A DNA stretch of 37,527 nucleotides from Candidatus Poribacteria bacterium (lineage in GTDB: Bacteria; Poribacteria; WGA-4E; WGA-3G): assembly GCA_022826805.1 (NCBI GenBank), contig JAJDUH010000016.1, forward strand, positions 1 through 37,527. Direction: 5' to 3'. This document shows, piece after piece, positions 9,043 through 17,536 of this stretch (its first letter is position 1; each line of letters opens with the position of its first letter). The translations under genes were made by a program, and so were the position numbers. The notes below the pieces were generated by a model. That model was not told the origin of the DNA. It saw only the letters and a list, made by a program, of their open reading frames with translations, and searched no databases.

Positions 9043-10533
9043 ATGACAAAACAGATTGGACAAGTTTTTACGCCGCTGAAATGGGCGGAGTGGATCCTTA
9101 ATAAATGGGACATCTTCGAGGCATGGCTTGATGGCGCGTATATCTGCGATCCGACTGCGGGGCAGGGGATGTTCGCACTCGCAATGCTCCATATTGCTAG
9201 GCGAAAAGGTATTCCTATTACCCATGAACGTCTCTCACGCCTGACGCTCATTGAAATAGTCCCTTCGCATCTTGAGCGGTTTAAAGAAAACGTCAAGCGG
9301 AAATTTGGTGTTGATTTTCCTGCTTCTCAAATCTTCTGCCAAGATGTTATTACGGAGAAGCATCCAGGAAAATATGACATTCTAGTTGGGAATCCACCGT
9401 GGGCTAACTTCAGTGACTTGCCTGCTGATTACAAAGAACGCCTAAAACCATTTTTCCTTGAAGAAGGACTCGTACCGGATAGAAAGAAGATACTGTTGGG
9501 TTCCTCGCGAGTTGATATTGCGGCACTCGTGTTGAAGGTTGTTTTAGGGAGATTGTTAAAAAAGAACGGAACAGGATATTTCTATCTACCTACGTCTCTC
9601 TTTTTTGGTGATGGTGCGCATAGCGGTTTTAGAGATTATCGTGTGCGGGACTCAGAGAACGAAACTGGCACCTATCGCGATTTTGCAGTGGATACTGTCT
9701 ATGAATTCACATCGACCAAGGTGTTTGAAGGTGTTAGCACGTCATATTGCTGTGCGAGATTTCGGGCAGATACACGGCAGAATTTCCCTGTCTCGTATTT
9801 TAGAGAGTCAGACGGAGGATGGGCAGAACATAAGGCACTGCCCCTCAAAAATCCTACCGATCCGTGGCGCGCTGTGCGGGATCTTAATGAACTGCAAATA
9901 GATGCAACACTTGAGGTGAGTTTATCCCCAGAGCAAGCTCCTCGACAGGGTGTGAATACGTGCGGGGCGAATAGTGTTTTTATCTTTAATGAGAAACCTT
10001 CACACCTTCCTGATCAATTTCTGTACCCACTTGCAACAAAGGAACTGTGGCGACAACAAGCGACATCGCCCCACAAATGGATCCTTCTACCTTATCATCA
10101 GCAGACCAGGAAACCGCTTACATGGTGTCAGATTGAACAGTATCCTGCTTTAAGAGACTACCTTCAGAATGTCCAAAAGGTGCTACAAGCGCGGAAAGGA
10201 ACGCTGCTTCGGACTACGCTGAAGAAGGGGCATTGGTGGGCACTACTTGGTGTTGGTCCGTATTCGTTCGCACCTTTTAAAGTAATTTGGGAGGCTTATG
10301 GGAAGGACCAGTTCAATCCGATTATACTGAGCAGTGTAGAGGGACAGATGTGGCAAGGTAATCAGTCCATGCAAGCGTTTATTCCGTGCTGGACTGAGAG
10401 TGATGCGAAACGAATTAAGACGGCACTTGAAAGTCCGAAGATCCCGGCTTTATTGCGGCAGCTCAATGGGGCAGGGAAATGCAATTGGGCGCAGCCGGGT
10501 AAGATTAAGAAAATTCTGGGGTTTGTCTCATAA
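9043..10533 (+). CDS. N6-adenine DNA methyltransferase (Type II-like, intact)
   Basis: A 496-residue SAM-dependent DNA methyltransferase. It begins with QIGQVFTPLKWAEWI (motif X-like), then motif I CDPTAGQGMFALAML (35-49), an acidic motif II near TLIEIVP, and motif IV VGNPPW (115-120). This order (gamma/Eco57I-TaqI type) indicates methylation of adenine N6. The C-terminal half is probably target recognition. I chose ATG 9043 because the upstream extension to 8929 has no family features and would overlap the divergent promoter region. It diverges from the broken restriction-modification gene. It may be a separate modification system or a surviving orphan; the recognition site cannot be read. 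Confidence 0.85.
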   Translation: MTKQIGQVFTPLKWAEWILNKWDIFEAWLDGAYICDPTAGQGMFALAMLHIARRKGIPITHERLSRLTLIEIVPSHLERFKENVKRKFGVDFPASQIFCQDVITEKHPGKYDILVGNPPWANFSDLPADYKERLKPFFLEEGLVPDRKKILLGSSRVDIAALVLKVVLGRLLKKNGTGYFYLPTSLFFGDGAHSGFRDYRVRDSENETGTYRDFAVDTVYEFTSTKVFEGVSTSYCCARFRADTRQNFPVSYFRESDGGWAEHKALPLKNPTDPWRAVRDLNELQIDATLEVSLSPEQAPRQGVNTCGANSVFIFNEKPSHLPDQFLYPLATKELWRQQATSPHKWILLPYHQQTRKPLTWCQIEQYPALRDYLQNVQKVLQARKGTLLRTTLKKGHWWALLGVGPYSFAPFKVIWEAYGKDQFNPIILSSVEGQMWQGNQSMQAFIPCWTESDAKRIKTALESPKIPALLRQLNGAGKCNWAQPGKIKKILGFVS

Positions 10534-10560
10534 GTGCGATTTTGTTGGTTGCCATTGCCA

Positions 10561-10586
10561 CTGACGAGGTTGGGAAACCTCGTCAG
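10561..10586. repeat. Perfect 11-bp-stem hairpin between convergent genes
   Basis: CTGACGAGGTT, loop GGGA, AACCTCGTCAG. It lies between the stops of the methyltransferase and the LamG gene and has no T-run on either side. It may be a REP element or a factor-assisted bidirectional terminator. Confidence 0.7.
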
Positions 10587-10608
10587 CGAAAAGGGTTGCG
10601 CGGTAAGA

Positions 10609-11379
10609 TTATCGGGCAGTCTTCACTCTTGCCCATGTTGTCGCCAATTTTCCTTCCGGTTCAACGGCGAAAGCTTCATCCCAACCGTTTAGTAACTGCT
10701 GGATCTCTTCCTGCTCAAGGGCACGGCTGAGAAGGACAACCTCGTCAATGCCACCAGTGAACTGCTCTGGTCCGTATTTGAGTTGTAAAACCTGCCCAAC
10801 GGCGACATCACCATTCCATTCCGGCTTCCAATCTGCTTTGTTTGCTGACAATGCACCTTTTTTGCTTTCGGGTTCGCCATCAATATACATCTCAACGTTT
10901 GTGCCGTCATAAGTTCCGGCGACGTGATACCACTTGCCCTGTTCTAGTTCTGTTTTCCCGTAAAATCCGGGAGTAATACCTGCCCCCGTCCAAACTCTGA
11001 ATGAGAAACCGTCAGGAATTGGCTCACCTCCAGATTGGTCCTCTAACAGATAGGCACCGTTTTTTCTGACGCCAGTGTCTGAGTCGGCATCTACTCGGAA
11101 CCAAGCGGCAACTGTCAATTCCTTTTTGACACTCCCGATACTTTTTGAATCTGGGACATCGATGCTGCCGCCTCCACCGGCGACGACTGCTTTACCGAAT
11201 TTGCCGTCCTCAAACTTAAAATTCCCGTTAATCTTCCCGTCATTGCTGTTGTCTGTTGCGTCTTTAACATCGCCTTCAAAGAGCCATACGCCGACAATTG
11301 CGGGATCGTCTTCTTCCAGTCCTAATGAAATCGCACAAATACATAAAAGTAATGTGATGCTCATACTGAGTAATTTCAT
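10609..11379 (-). CDS. Secreted LamG/concanavalin A-like domain protein
   Basis: A 256-residue protein with an N-terminal signal peptide (MKLLSMSITLLLCICAISLG) followed by one LamG jelly-roll domain. Family features are VGVWLFEGDVKDATDNSNDG, LTVAAWFRV, WYHVAGTYDGTNVEMYIDG and GGIDEVVLLSRALEQEEI. Such domains bind carbohydrates or other extracellular ligands, and stand-alone copies are common in Planctomycetes-like and Poribacteria-like genomes. ATG 11379 is clearly the start: GGAGGA lies seven bases upstream, and the 13-codon in-frame extension has no support. No enzyme domain is seen. A 7-bp hairpin (11395-11419) sits just before the ribosome site. Confidence 0.85.
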   Translation of the reverse strand: MKLLSMSITLLLCICAISLGLEEDDPAIVGVWLFEGDVKDATDNSNDGKINGNFKFEDGKFGKAVVAGGGGSIDVPDSKSIGSVKKELTVAAWFRVDADSDTGVRKNGAYLLEDQSGGEPIPDGFSFRVWTGAGITPGFYGKTELEQGKWYHVAGTYDGTNVEMYIDGEPESKKGALSANKADWKPEWNGDVAVGQVLQLKYGPEQFTGGIDEVVLLSRALEQEEIQQLLNGWDEAFAVEPEGKLATTWARVKTAR

Positions 11380-11394
11380 TGAAATTTCCTCCAA

Positions 11395-11419
11395 GGTGTC
11401 CACGATTTTGTTGGACACC
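11395..11419 (-). promoter_or_regulatory. Hairpin in the LamG gene leader
   Basis: On the minus strand GGTGTCC pairs with GGACACC around an 11-base loop, ending two bases before the GGAGGA ribosome site. It could be an operator or an mRNA leader structure. Confidence 0.4.
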
Positions 11420-11544
11420 AGTGTTAATGGCAGAATGCCAGAATAATGAATTTTCCTTTATTTGTTTTGTATTAAAGTGTTATATCACATTTTCGTTCTT
11501 TTTGCCAGAGACGTTTGGTTATTGGCAGAGGCATTCAACGGTCA

Positions 11545-11567
11545 GGATTTGGAAATCCCTCCTACAG
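11545..11567 (+). repeat. TCCTACA-tailed dispersed palindrome
   Basis: GGATTT-GG-AAATCC followed by CTCCTACAG. It belongs to a family with copies at 567-584, 25401-25423, 36094-36117 and 36215-36237, in which the stem sequence differs while the tail is kept. Confidence 0.65.
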
Positions 11568-11588
11568 TTTTCGGCTGCCATAATTTTC

Positions 11589-11617
11589 TTGCATCCTTAT
11601 CTCATTTCTGATAAAAT
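11589..11617 (+). promoter_or_regulatory. Candidate sigma-70 promoter for the larA-like gene
   Basis: TTGCAT (11589-11594), a 17-base spacer and TAAAAT (11612-11617), about 87 bases before the ATG. Confidence 0.45.
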
Positions 11618-11703
11618 TGCCTCTAAAGGCGAAGTTTGTAATCAGACGAGGCATGCTTCTTTTTTACTCCACCTATAGGTGAAAACGTAAAGGACAGAAA
11701 CCC

Positions 11704-12957
11704 ATGGCACTTCCAAACATGACAAGGATTCGACAGCAGTTTGAGGTCCCTGTTCTCGATGATCTTCCTGCAGCGATTCATGCAGAATTAGGGCGTATTA
11801 ACGCCGCCGCCATTATCAAGGCGGGCGAAACGGTCGCCATTACTGCTGGTAGTCGCGGGGTCGCGAATGTCGCTACAGCGGTCAAGGCGACTGTTGATTA
11901 TCTCAAAGCACTCGGTGCGCATCCTTTTGTGGTTCCAGCAATGGGAAGCCACGGTGGTGCAACCCCAGAGGGACAGCGGAGCGTATTGGAGCATTATGGT
12001 ATCACAGAGGCGACTGTTGGTGCTCCCGTGAAAGCGACAATGGACGTGGTCGAACTCGGAAAAACAGCCGACGGTTTGCCGGTTTTTTTTGATAGGTATG
12101 CTGCTGAAGCCGATCATGTTATACCTCTTAATCGTATCAAGGCGCACACGGATTTCAACGGCTCTATTGAGAGCGGCTTGATGAAGATGATGGTTATCGG
12201 ACTCGGCAAACAGCACGGTGCGAACCTCTATCATCGGGCGTTCTTTCAGTACGGTTTTGAACACATCATCACGACGGTCGGAGGTTTCATTCTCGACTCC
12301 GGAAAGATCGCTTTCGGCTTGGGTTTAATTGAAAACGCACACGAAGATACCGCTAAGGCAGTTGCTATGCTGGCTGCCCAACTCCTCCAGACGGAGCGGG
12401 AGCTGCTTGTTGAGGCGAAATCGTTGATGGGTCGCCTCCCTTTTGATGAACTTGATCTGCTTATCGTGGATTGGACGGGCAAAAATATCAGCGGCACCGG
12501 CATGGACACGAATGTCATCGGTAGGATGATGCAGAACTTTGAGCCGGAACCCGCGAAACCCGCGATCCTCCGTATATTCGTCCGGGACCTCACTGAGGAG
12601 AGCGATGGCAACGCCACTGGCATCGGACTCGCCGATTTTGCAACAACTCGCCTCGTGGATAAGATTGACCGACACTCGACCTATATGAATGGCATCACTG
12701 CACTCGGACCGCAGAAGTCTAAAATTCCGTTCTATTATGACACTGACCGTGAAGCGATTGAAGTGGCGCTTGACACCATCGGTTTGACCGAACCTGAAGA
12801 TGCACGGGTCATTCGGATTGAGAGTACATTAAGATTAACAGAACTCGACATTTCTGAAGTACTACTTGAAGATGCGAAACTGCATTCAAGGTTGGAGCTC
12901 ATCAGTGAAACGAAGCCATTTGCGTTTGACGCAGAAGGAAATCTACTGCCGTTTTAA
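11704..12957 (+). CDS. LarA/DUF2088-family nickel-dependent racemase-like protein
   Basis: A 417-residue protein of the LarA-like (DUF2088) family, whose founder is lactate racemase with a nickel-pincer nucleotide cofactor. Visible family features are GETVAITAGSRGVANV, AMGSHGGATPEGQ (79-91, H83) and NRIKAHTDFNGSIESGLMKMM (143-163). The last, together with KQHGAN (169-174), supplies candidate cofactor-contacting residues H148, K161 and H171. The divergence from true LarA suggests a different 2-hydroxyacid substrate. A larC gene for the last step of cofactor synthesis lies in the same window (19558-20859), supporting cofactor use. A possible promoter is at 11589-11617. The substrate is unknown. 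Confidence 0.85.
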   Translation: MALPNMTRIRQQFEVPVLDDLPAAIHAELGRINAAAIIKAGETVAITAGSRGVANVATAVKATVDYLKALGAHPFVVPAMGSHGGATPEGQRSVLEHYGITEATVGAPVKATMDVVELGKTADGLPVFFDRYAAEADHVIPLNRIKAHTDFNGSIESGLMKMMVIGLGKQHGANLYHRAFFQYGFEHIITTVGGFILDSGKIAFGLGLIENAHEDTAKAVAMLAAQLLQTERELLVEAKSLMGRLPFDELDLLIVDWTGKNISGTGMDTNVIGRMMQNFEPEPAKPAILRIFVRDLTEESDGNATGIGLADFATTRLVDKIDRHSTYMNGITALGPQKSKIPFYYDTDREAIEVALDTIGLTEPEDARVIRIESTLRLTELDISEVLLEDAKLHSRLELISETKPFAFDAEGNLLPF

Positions 12958-13076
12958 TGGTTGTCGGTTGGTGGGTAGCGGTTCGTAATTAGCCGTTCAC
13001 TGATAAAGGGTTGTTAGTGGTAGGTTATAAGTTAAGAGGGCTTCGGTAACAATAACGCCTCTTGACCAACTACTGT

Positions 13077-13110
13077 CTGCTAAAAGTATCGCGCAGCGGA
13101 ACGCCCTAAC
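13077..13110 (-). repeat. 34-bp dispersed repeat, copy B (inverted)
   Basis: Read on the minus strand, this is GTTAG-GGCGTTCCGCTGCGC, a few bases, then ACTTTTAGCAG, matching copy A at 4136-4169 in opposite orientation. Confidence 0.6.
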
Positions 13111-13147
13111 CGCTAAAAGCGCAGCGACCTAATTGCGAGGGTGACAG

Positions 13148-13996
13148 ATGCGAAAACTTAAGATCATCTTGGAGATGATTAAATTTGAACACACTGTCTT
13201 TGCGCTCCCGTTTGCAGTTATGAGTGCTTTTATCGCTGCAGAGGGACTCCCTTCGCTGGCAAAATTTGGCTGGATTCTTGTGGCGATGGTAGGGGCGCGC
13301 AGCTGCGCCATGGCGTTCAATCGGCTTGTAGACGCCGAGTATGATGGTATGAATCCGCGGACAGCTACGCGTGCGATTCCTGCTGGCTTAATCACAAAAA
13401 GTGCGGTGTGGGTTTTCACAATTGTCTCCGCCGGACTGTTGGTGTTGGCGGCGTGGCGGCTGAATCCACTCGCCTTTGCACTATCCCCTGTCGCGCTTGC
13501 TGTGGTTATGGGCTATTCCTATACCAAACGTTTCACCGCATTCTCTCACTTCTGGTTAGGGCTTTCCCTCTCTATTTCACCTGTCGGTGCCTGGATTGCG
13601 ATTCAGGGCAGCTTTGCGTTGCCCCCGATTATCCTTTGCTTCGTTGTGTTGCTCTGGACAGCCGGGTTTGACATCATCTATGCGTGTCAAGATGTAAACT
13701 TTGACAGGAAGCATGGGCTGCGCTCTATTCCGGCGAAACTCGGCGTCCGATGGGCATTGTGGTTATCCGCTGCCTTGCACGTTCTTGCTGTGTTACTCCT
13801 CCTCTATATCCCGTTCCTTGTTGAATTAGGGACCTTTTACTACGTGGGTGTAGGGATTGTTGTGCTGATCTTTATTTATGAACATGCTATCGTCAAGCCG
13901 ACCGATCTGTCTCGCGTTAACCTCGCCTTTTTTACACTGAACGGTATGATTAGCCTTGTTCTGATGGCACTTTCAATTGCCGATATCTTACTATAG
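13148..13996 (+). CDS. UbiA-family prenyltransferase, probably menaquinone pathway (MqnP-like)
   Basis: A polytopic membrane protein of 282 residues with about eight or nine transmembrane segments. It has both aspartate-rich motifs of UbiA enzymes: NRLVDAEYD (58-66) and DVNFD (182-186), which bind the prenyl diphosphate through magnesium. These enzymes attach the isoprenoid chain to an aromatic ring. The sequence style (short N-terminus, IKFEHTVFALPFA, NPRTATRAIPAG) fits the 4-hydroxybenzoate polyprenyltransferase-like group, which includes MqnP of the futalosine menaquinone route. With ubiE in the same window, menaquinone synthesis is the most likely role. No mqnA-E genes are in the window. 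Confidence 0.85.
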   Translation: MRKLKIILEMIKFEHTVFALPFAVMSAFIAAEGLPSLAKFGWILVAMVGARSCAMAFNRLVDAEYDGMNPRTATRAIPAGLITKSAVWVFTIVSAGLLVLAAWRLNPLAFALSPVALAVVMGYSYTKRFTAFSHFWLGLSLSISPVGAWIAIQGSFALPPIILCFVVLLWTAGFDIIYACQDVNFDRKHGLRSIPAKLGVRWALWLSAALHVLAVLLLLYIPFLVELGTFYYVGVGIVVLIFIYEHAIVKPTDLSRVNLAFFTLNGMISLVLMALSIADILL

Positions 13997-14126
13997 GCGC
14001 GACCGTTGTGTCGCGAAACCCGAACAGAGTTTTAAAATCCTGCTTTAGATTATATGAAAGGTCTGTTGATAATTGGAGAACTGCAAGGACAACGGACGCA
14101 GCAGCTCAGGAGCAATAGTTAAAAAT

Positions 14127-14948
14127 ATGAAACTCTCGCTTTCCGTACGCGTCGCAGAAACTTCGTCTAAAAAAGATGCTACACACACTTTCGCACAACT
14201 CACTGAACTGGCAGCGGGACTTGGCTATGAGGCAGTCTGCATGCGTGCCTCACAAGTCGGTATCCATTCGCCTCTGGAGCAGATCACCGCTGCTCGTAAA
14301 CAGGCAGCATCGCTCAACTTGAAGGTCTCTATGGTTACCGGTGATTTTCCTGTACCGCTCAATAACGAGCAAGGACCGGACGGGCTCCGCAATATAACCC
14401 CATATCTTGATCTCACAAAACTTCTTGGTGCCGATCTCATCCGTATTGCGATGAAGGTTGAAGACGACATTCCATGGGCACAACGCGCCGCTGATGAGGC
14501 TGCTGAACGAGGCATCCGTCTCGCGCATCAATCGCATACACAGAGTCTGTTTGAAACAGTAGATGGGTCTGTCGATGTGTTGAAGCGCGTCGATAGGAAG
14601 AATTTTGGGATTATCTATGAACCTGCCAATCTTGATCTCTGTGCGCAAGATTATGGCGTAGAGACGCTCAAGCGGTTTTCGCCTTATCTCCTTAATGTCT
14701 ATCTCCAGAACCACATCCGCCGACCGGAGGGCAAAACACGGCTCTTGACATGGATTCAAGGCGAAGTCCCACACGATCCTATCCGTTTACAGGACGAAGG
14801 CGGCATTGATTATTCGTTAGTTTTTCGTGGTCTGGACGCCATTGGTTACGACGGCTATGTGACGGTACATCAGGCGTTCCGCGAGATCATGGAGCCTGAA
14901 GACGCAGCGGAACAGAGCTACACCTATTTAAAACCGTTTTGCGGATAG
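14127..14948 (+). CDS. Sugar isomerase/epimerase-like TIM-barrel protein (AP endonuclease 2 family)
   Basis: A 273-residue xylose-isomerase-like TIM barrel, a family that includes tagatose/psicose epimerases and inosose dehydratases. Seen are LGYEAVCMRASQVG, the strand MVTGDFP, ADLIRIAMK, GIRLAHQSHTQSLF, NFGIIYEPANLDL, NVYLQNHI and GYDGYVTVHQAF. The acidic and histidine residues in the later strands are candidate metal ligands. ATG 14127 was chosen over the upstream TTG (14073) because the barrel begins at MKLSLSVRV; the AGGAG upstream is rather distant. It is 30 bases before the sulfatase and probably co-transcribed with it, suggesting a role with a sulfated sugar. The substrate is unknown. 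Confidence 0.8.
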   Translation: MKLSLSVRVAETSSKKDATHTFAQLTELAAGLGYEAVCMRASQVGIHSPLEQITAARKQAASLNLKVSMVTGDFPVPLNNEQGPDGLRNITPYLDLTKLLGADLIRIAMKVEDDIPWAQRAADEAAERGIRLAHQSHTQSLFETVDGSVDVLKRVDRKNFGIIYEPANLDLCAQDYGVETLKRFSPYLLNVYLQNHIRRPEGKTRLLTWIQGEVPHDPIRLQDEGGIDYSLVFRGLDAIGYDGYVTVHQAFREIMEPEDAAEQSYTYLKPFCG

Positions 14949-14978
14949 ATATCCGTATCTTTAAGTTTGAGTAACATT

Positions 14979-16493
14979 ATGAGCACACAACAACCGAATA
15001 TTCTCATTGTCACTACCGATCAACAGCGGACGGATAGCCTGAGTTGTTACGGATCGACGTTCACGGATACACCTCACCTGGATGCATTCGCTTCTGAAGG
15101 GGTCTGTTTTGAACGGGCATATTGCGCGAATCCGGTATGTACGCCTTCGCGTGCCTCAATTTTTTCGGGTCGGTATGTGAGCCGTCACGGTGCGTGGAAT
15201 GTTGGTATGAACGTTCCCGAGGACGAACCGATGCTGTCGCACCGGCTTGCAGATATAGGGTATCGCACCCACTATATTGGCAAAGCACACTTCCAACCTT
15301 TTGGTGCACGGGAGGAGCAGTCCGTTGAAGCACTTGGCGGGACGACACGCTATCCGGGGTTCCAAGGTCCTTACTACGGTTTTGAAACAGTCGAACTGGC
15401 GTTGGGACACGCGACTTACGGGGTTGTAGGGCATTATGGTGAGTGGGTTCGGTCACAGGTTTCTGAAGAGACGTTCAACAGTTACAGCAAAGCGACACGC
15501 CTCAGCGAGAGAGGCTTTGGTGGTGAGGCGTACGATTGGGATATACCGCTGAAATACCACAATAGCGTCTGGACTGCTGATCGAGCGATAGATTTTTTGT
15601 CAAATCGAGATGCTTCTCAACCTTTCCTGTTAGCGGTCGGTTTCCAGGATCCGCATCATCCGCACTGCGTCCCGACTGAGTTTGAAGGGCGCGTTGATCC
15701 CGTACAGGTTCCACTGCCTGACTTTGTTGAAGGTGAGTTAGCCGACAAACCACCCCATTTCTTGGAGGCACGTTGTGGCGAACTGGAAAAATCAGAGATT
15801 CGTGGGACGTATGCCATCGCTGGACAGGGAGGGGGTGCCGATTATCGTAAAGTCTCTGAAGATGACGCACGACTCGGTAGGGCATACTATCACAGTATGG
15901 TAAAGATTATTGATCAGCAGATGGGACGTATTCTGGAATGTTTGGATACGTGTGGATTGACAGAAAACACATTGGTGATTTTCACAACCGATCACGGCGA
16001 GCTTCTTGGGGATCATGGACTCTGGATGAAAGGACCGTTCCATTACGAGCAGCTTGTCCGTGTGCCGACATTGATGCGATTTCCCCAAGCCATACCAACC
16101 GGGCAGCGCACACAAGCACTGTTCAGCCATGTCGATATTGTGCCAACAGTACTTTCTGCGGTCAGCTTGCCCATTCCGCCAGATACTGATGGTGTAGATG
16201 CGATGCCTATGCTTACAGGTGAATCAGCATCTATCCGCGATTCTGTACTGGTTGAGTGTGTGGATGATCCACGAGGCTTGCGACTCAAAACGATTGTAAC
16301 CGATACGCGGAAGTTGACTTGGTATTGTGGACACCCTTACGGCGAACTCTACGATTTGGAAGATGATCCAGGTGAGCGGGTCAATCAGTGGAATAACGCC
16401 TCTTATGCTTCCGATAAGACGGACCTCATGCGTCGTATTCTTGAGACGATGGAGCCTTTGGAGAGAAGGGTTGATCGGTTATCGTATGCATAG
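14979..16493 (+). CDS. Sulfatase (type I, formylglycine-dependent)
   Basis: A 504-residue arylsulfatase-family hydrolase. The maturation motif C54-T-P-S-R58 in NPVCTPSRASIFSGR is intact, so C54 would be converted to formylglycine. The N-terminal metal site (VTTDQQRTD) and the second one (TTDHGELLGDHGLWMKG) are present. No signal peptide is visible, so it may act in the cytoplasm or be exported by other means. ATG 14979 is preferred over TTG 14967. It follows a TIM-barrel isomerase-like gene by 30 bases. Together they suggest desulfation and conversion of a sulfated sugar, as is common in marine polysaccharide degraders. The substrate is not readable. Confidence 0.92.
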   Translation: MSTQQPNILIVTTDQQRTDSLSCYGSTFTDTPHLDAFASEGVCFERAYCANPVCTPSRASIFSGRYVSRHGAWNVGMNVPEDEPMLSHRLADIGYRTHYIGKAHFQPFGAREEQSVEALGGTTRYPGFQGPYYGFETVELALGHATYGVVGHYGEWVRSQVSEETFNSYSKATRLSERGFGGEAYDWDIPLKYHNSVWTADRAIDFLSNRDASQPFLLAVGFQDPHHPHCVPTEFEGRVDPVQVPLPDFVEGELADKPPHFLEARCGELEKSEIRGTYAIAGQGGGADYRKVSEDDARLGRAYYHSMVKIIDQQMGRILECLDTCGLTENTLVIFTTDHGELLGDHGLWMKGPFHYEQLVRVPTLMRFPQAIPTGQRTQALFSHVDIVPTVLSAVSLPIPPDTDGVDAMPMLTGESASIRDSVLVECVDDPRGLRLKTIVTDTRKLTWYCGHPYGELYDLEDDPGERVNQWNNASYASDKTDLMRRILETMEPLERRVDRLSYA

Positions 16494-16578
16494 AGTGAAT
16501 CTGATGGACTTGTATTAAATAGGAGCTCTTACAAAACGCATCTACTACCGGTAAAAACTGGATAGTGATGTTTTAAAC

Positions 16579-16607
16579 TTGCATTTTAAGGGAAAATCGG
16601 GTATCAT
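16579..16607 (+). promoter_or_regulatory. Candidate sigma-70 promoter for the GT2-recQ pair
   Basis: TTGCAT (16579-16584), 17 bases, TATCAT (16602-16607), in the 200-base gap upstream of the glycosyltransferase. The rest of the gap shows no gene. Confidence 0.4.
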
Positions 16608-16694
16608 TTAAATAGGGGAATTGGTAGTATCCAGCCTCGCACTATATCCAGTCTCATACTGAAGCAGTGGGACAAAAACATTGGGGGCATCCGT

Positions 16695-17507
16695 ATGGAG
16701 CCTACGCTATCCATTGTGATTCCGATTTTCAACGAGGTCGCGAGCCTAAGAGAACTGCTGCAACAGGTCGCCGATGTTGAAATCGGTATGAAGAAAGAAT
16801 TGATTCTCGTCGATGATTTTTCAACGGATGGTACACGGGCGATTTTGAAGGAAATTGAAGCCGTTCAAAACGATTCGGACGAGATCCGCAGATACGTCTC
16901 GACACCCGAGATGCCTTTAAACGAAGATTCCCTGCCTAATAGCGAGATTCCAACACCTGAAAGTTTTCCCAAAAATACATCTGAAATCTCTGCGCGAGTC
17001 TTCTATCACGATGTGAATAAGGGCAAAGGTGCAACCCTCCGCACCGGCTTCCAATATATCACCGGTGAAATTACCCTCATCCAAGATGCAGACTTGGAAT
17101 ATGACCCGCAGGACTATCCCAAGTTGCTGCAACCTATTCTGAGCGGTGAAGCCGATGTCGTGTACGGCTCGCGGTTTATGGAGGGTAGACAAAAAGGTTT
17201 ACTGCGGAGTTATCTCGCGAATCAATTCCTCACGACCCTTGCAAACATTGTCAACGGCACAAAACTCACCGATATGGAAACCTGTTATAAGGTGATTCGG
17301 ACATCGATTCTAAAGGAGATTTCGCTCTATTCGAATAGGTTCGGTTTTGAACCTGAGATTACGGCGAAACTTGCCAAGCGGAAGTGCAGAATCGTTGAAG
17401 TGCCTATTGCCTACCGCGGCAGGGACTATCACGAAGGGAAAACGATTAGTTGGAAGGACGGTGTTGCCGCTATCTTCCATATTTTCCGCTTCCGTTTCCT
17501 TCCATAG
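16695..17507 (+). CDS. Family 2 glycosyltransferase (dolichol-phosphate mannosyltransferase-like)
   Basis: A 270-residue GT2 enzyme that should transfer a sugar from a nucleotide donor to a lipid phosphate or glycan. It starts with LSIVIPIFNEVASL (5-18), ELILVDDFSTDGT (35-47, DD at 40-41), and has the metal-binding QDADLEYDP (130-138), then GSRFMEG and the acceptor-side DMETCYK. The region from about 56 to 100, rich in P, S, E and N, is an extra segment between the nucleotide-binding part and the NKGKGATLRTGF helix that most relatives lack. No C-terminal membrane anchor is present. It is followed 29 bases later by a RecQ-family helicase. Confidence 0.9.
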   Translation: MEPTLSIVIPIFNEVASLRELLQQVADVEIGMKKELILVDDFSTDGTRAILKEIEAVQNDSDEIRRYVSTPEMPLNEDSLPNSEIPTPESFPKNTSEISARVFYHDVNKGKGATLRTGFQYITGEITLIQDADLEYDPQDYPKLLQPILSGEADVVYGSRFMEGRQKGLLRSYLANQFLTTLANIVNGTKLTDMETCYKVIRTSILKEISLYSNRFGFEPEITAKLAKRKCRIVEVPIAYRGRDYHEGKTISWKDGVAAIFHIFRFRFLP

Positions 17508-17536
17508 AGGACGCAACGGACACCCTGAATAAAGAT

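Larger units (their letters stand above)
11380..11703. other. Divergent intergenic region between the LamG and larA-like genes
   Basis: This 324-base gap has the LamG leader hairpin at its left, one TCCTACA-tailed palindrome (11545-11567), and a good sigma-70-like promoter facing right (11589-11617). I see no small gene in it. Confidence 0.6.

Noticed and set aside
8892..9296. Long N-terminal extension of the Type ISP-like gene to 9296
   Set aside because: It is antisense to the methyltransferase gene, and family proteins begin at SFQTI; GTG 8891 has a GAGG site.
17450..17536. RecQ start at 17450
   Set aside because: It would overlap the end of the glycosyltransferase gene in another frame, and the encoded residues do not look like a RecQ N-terminus.
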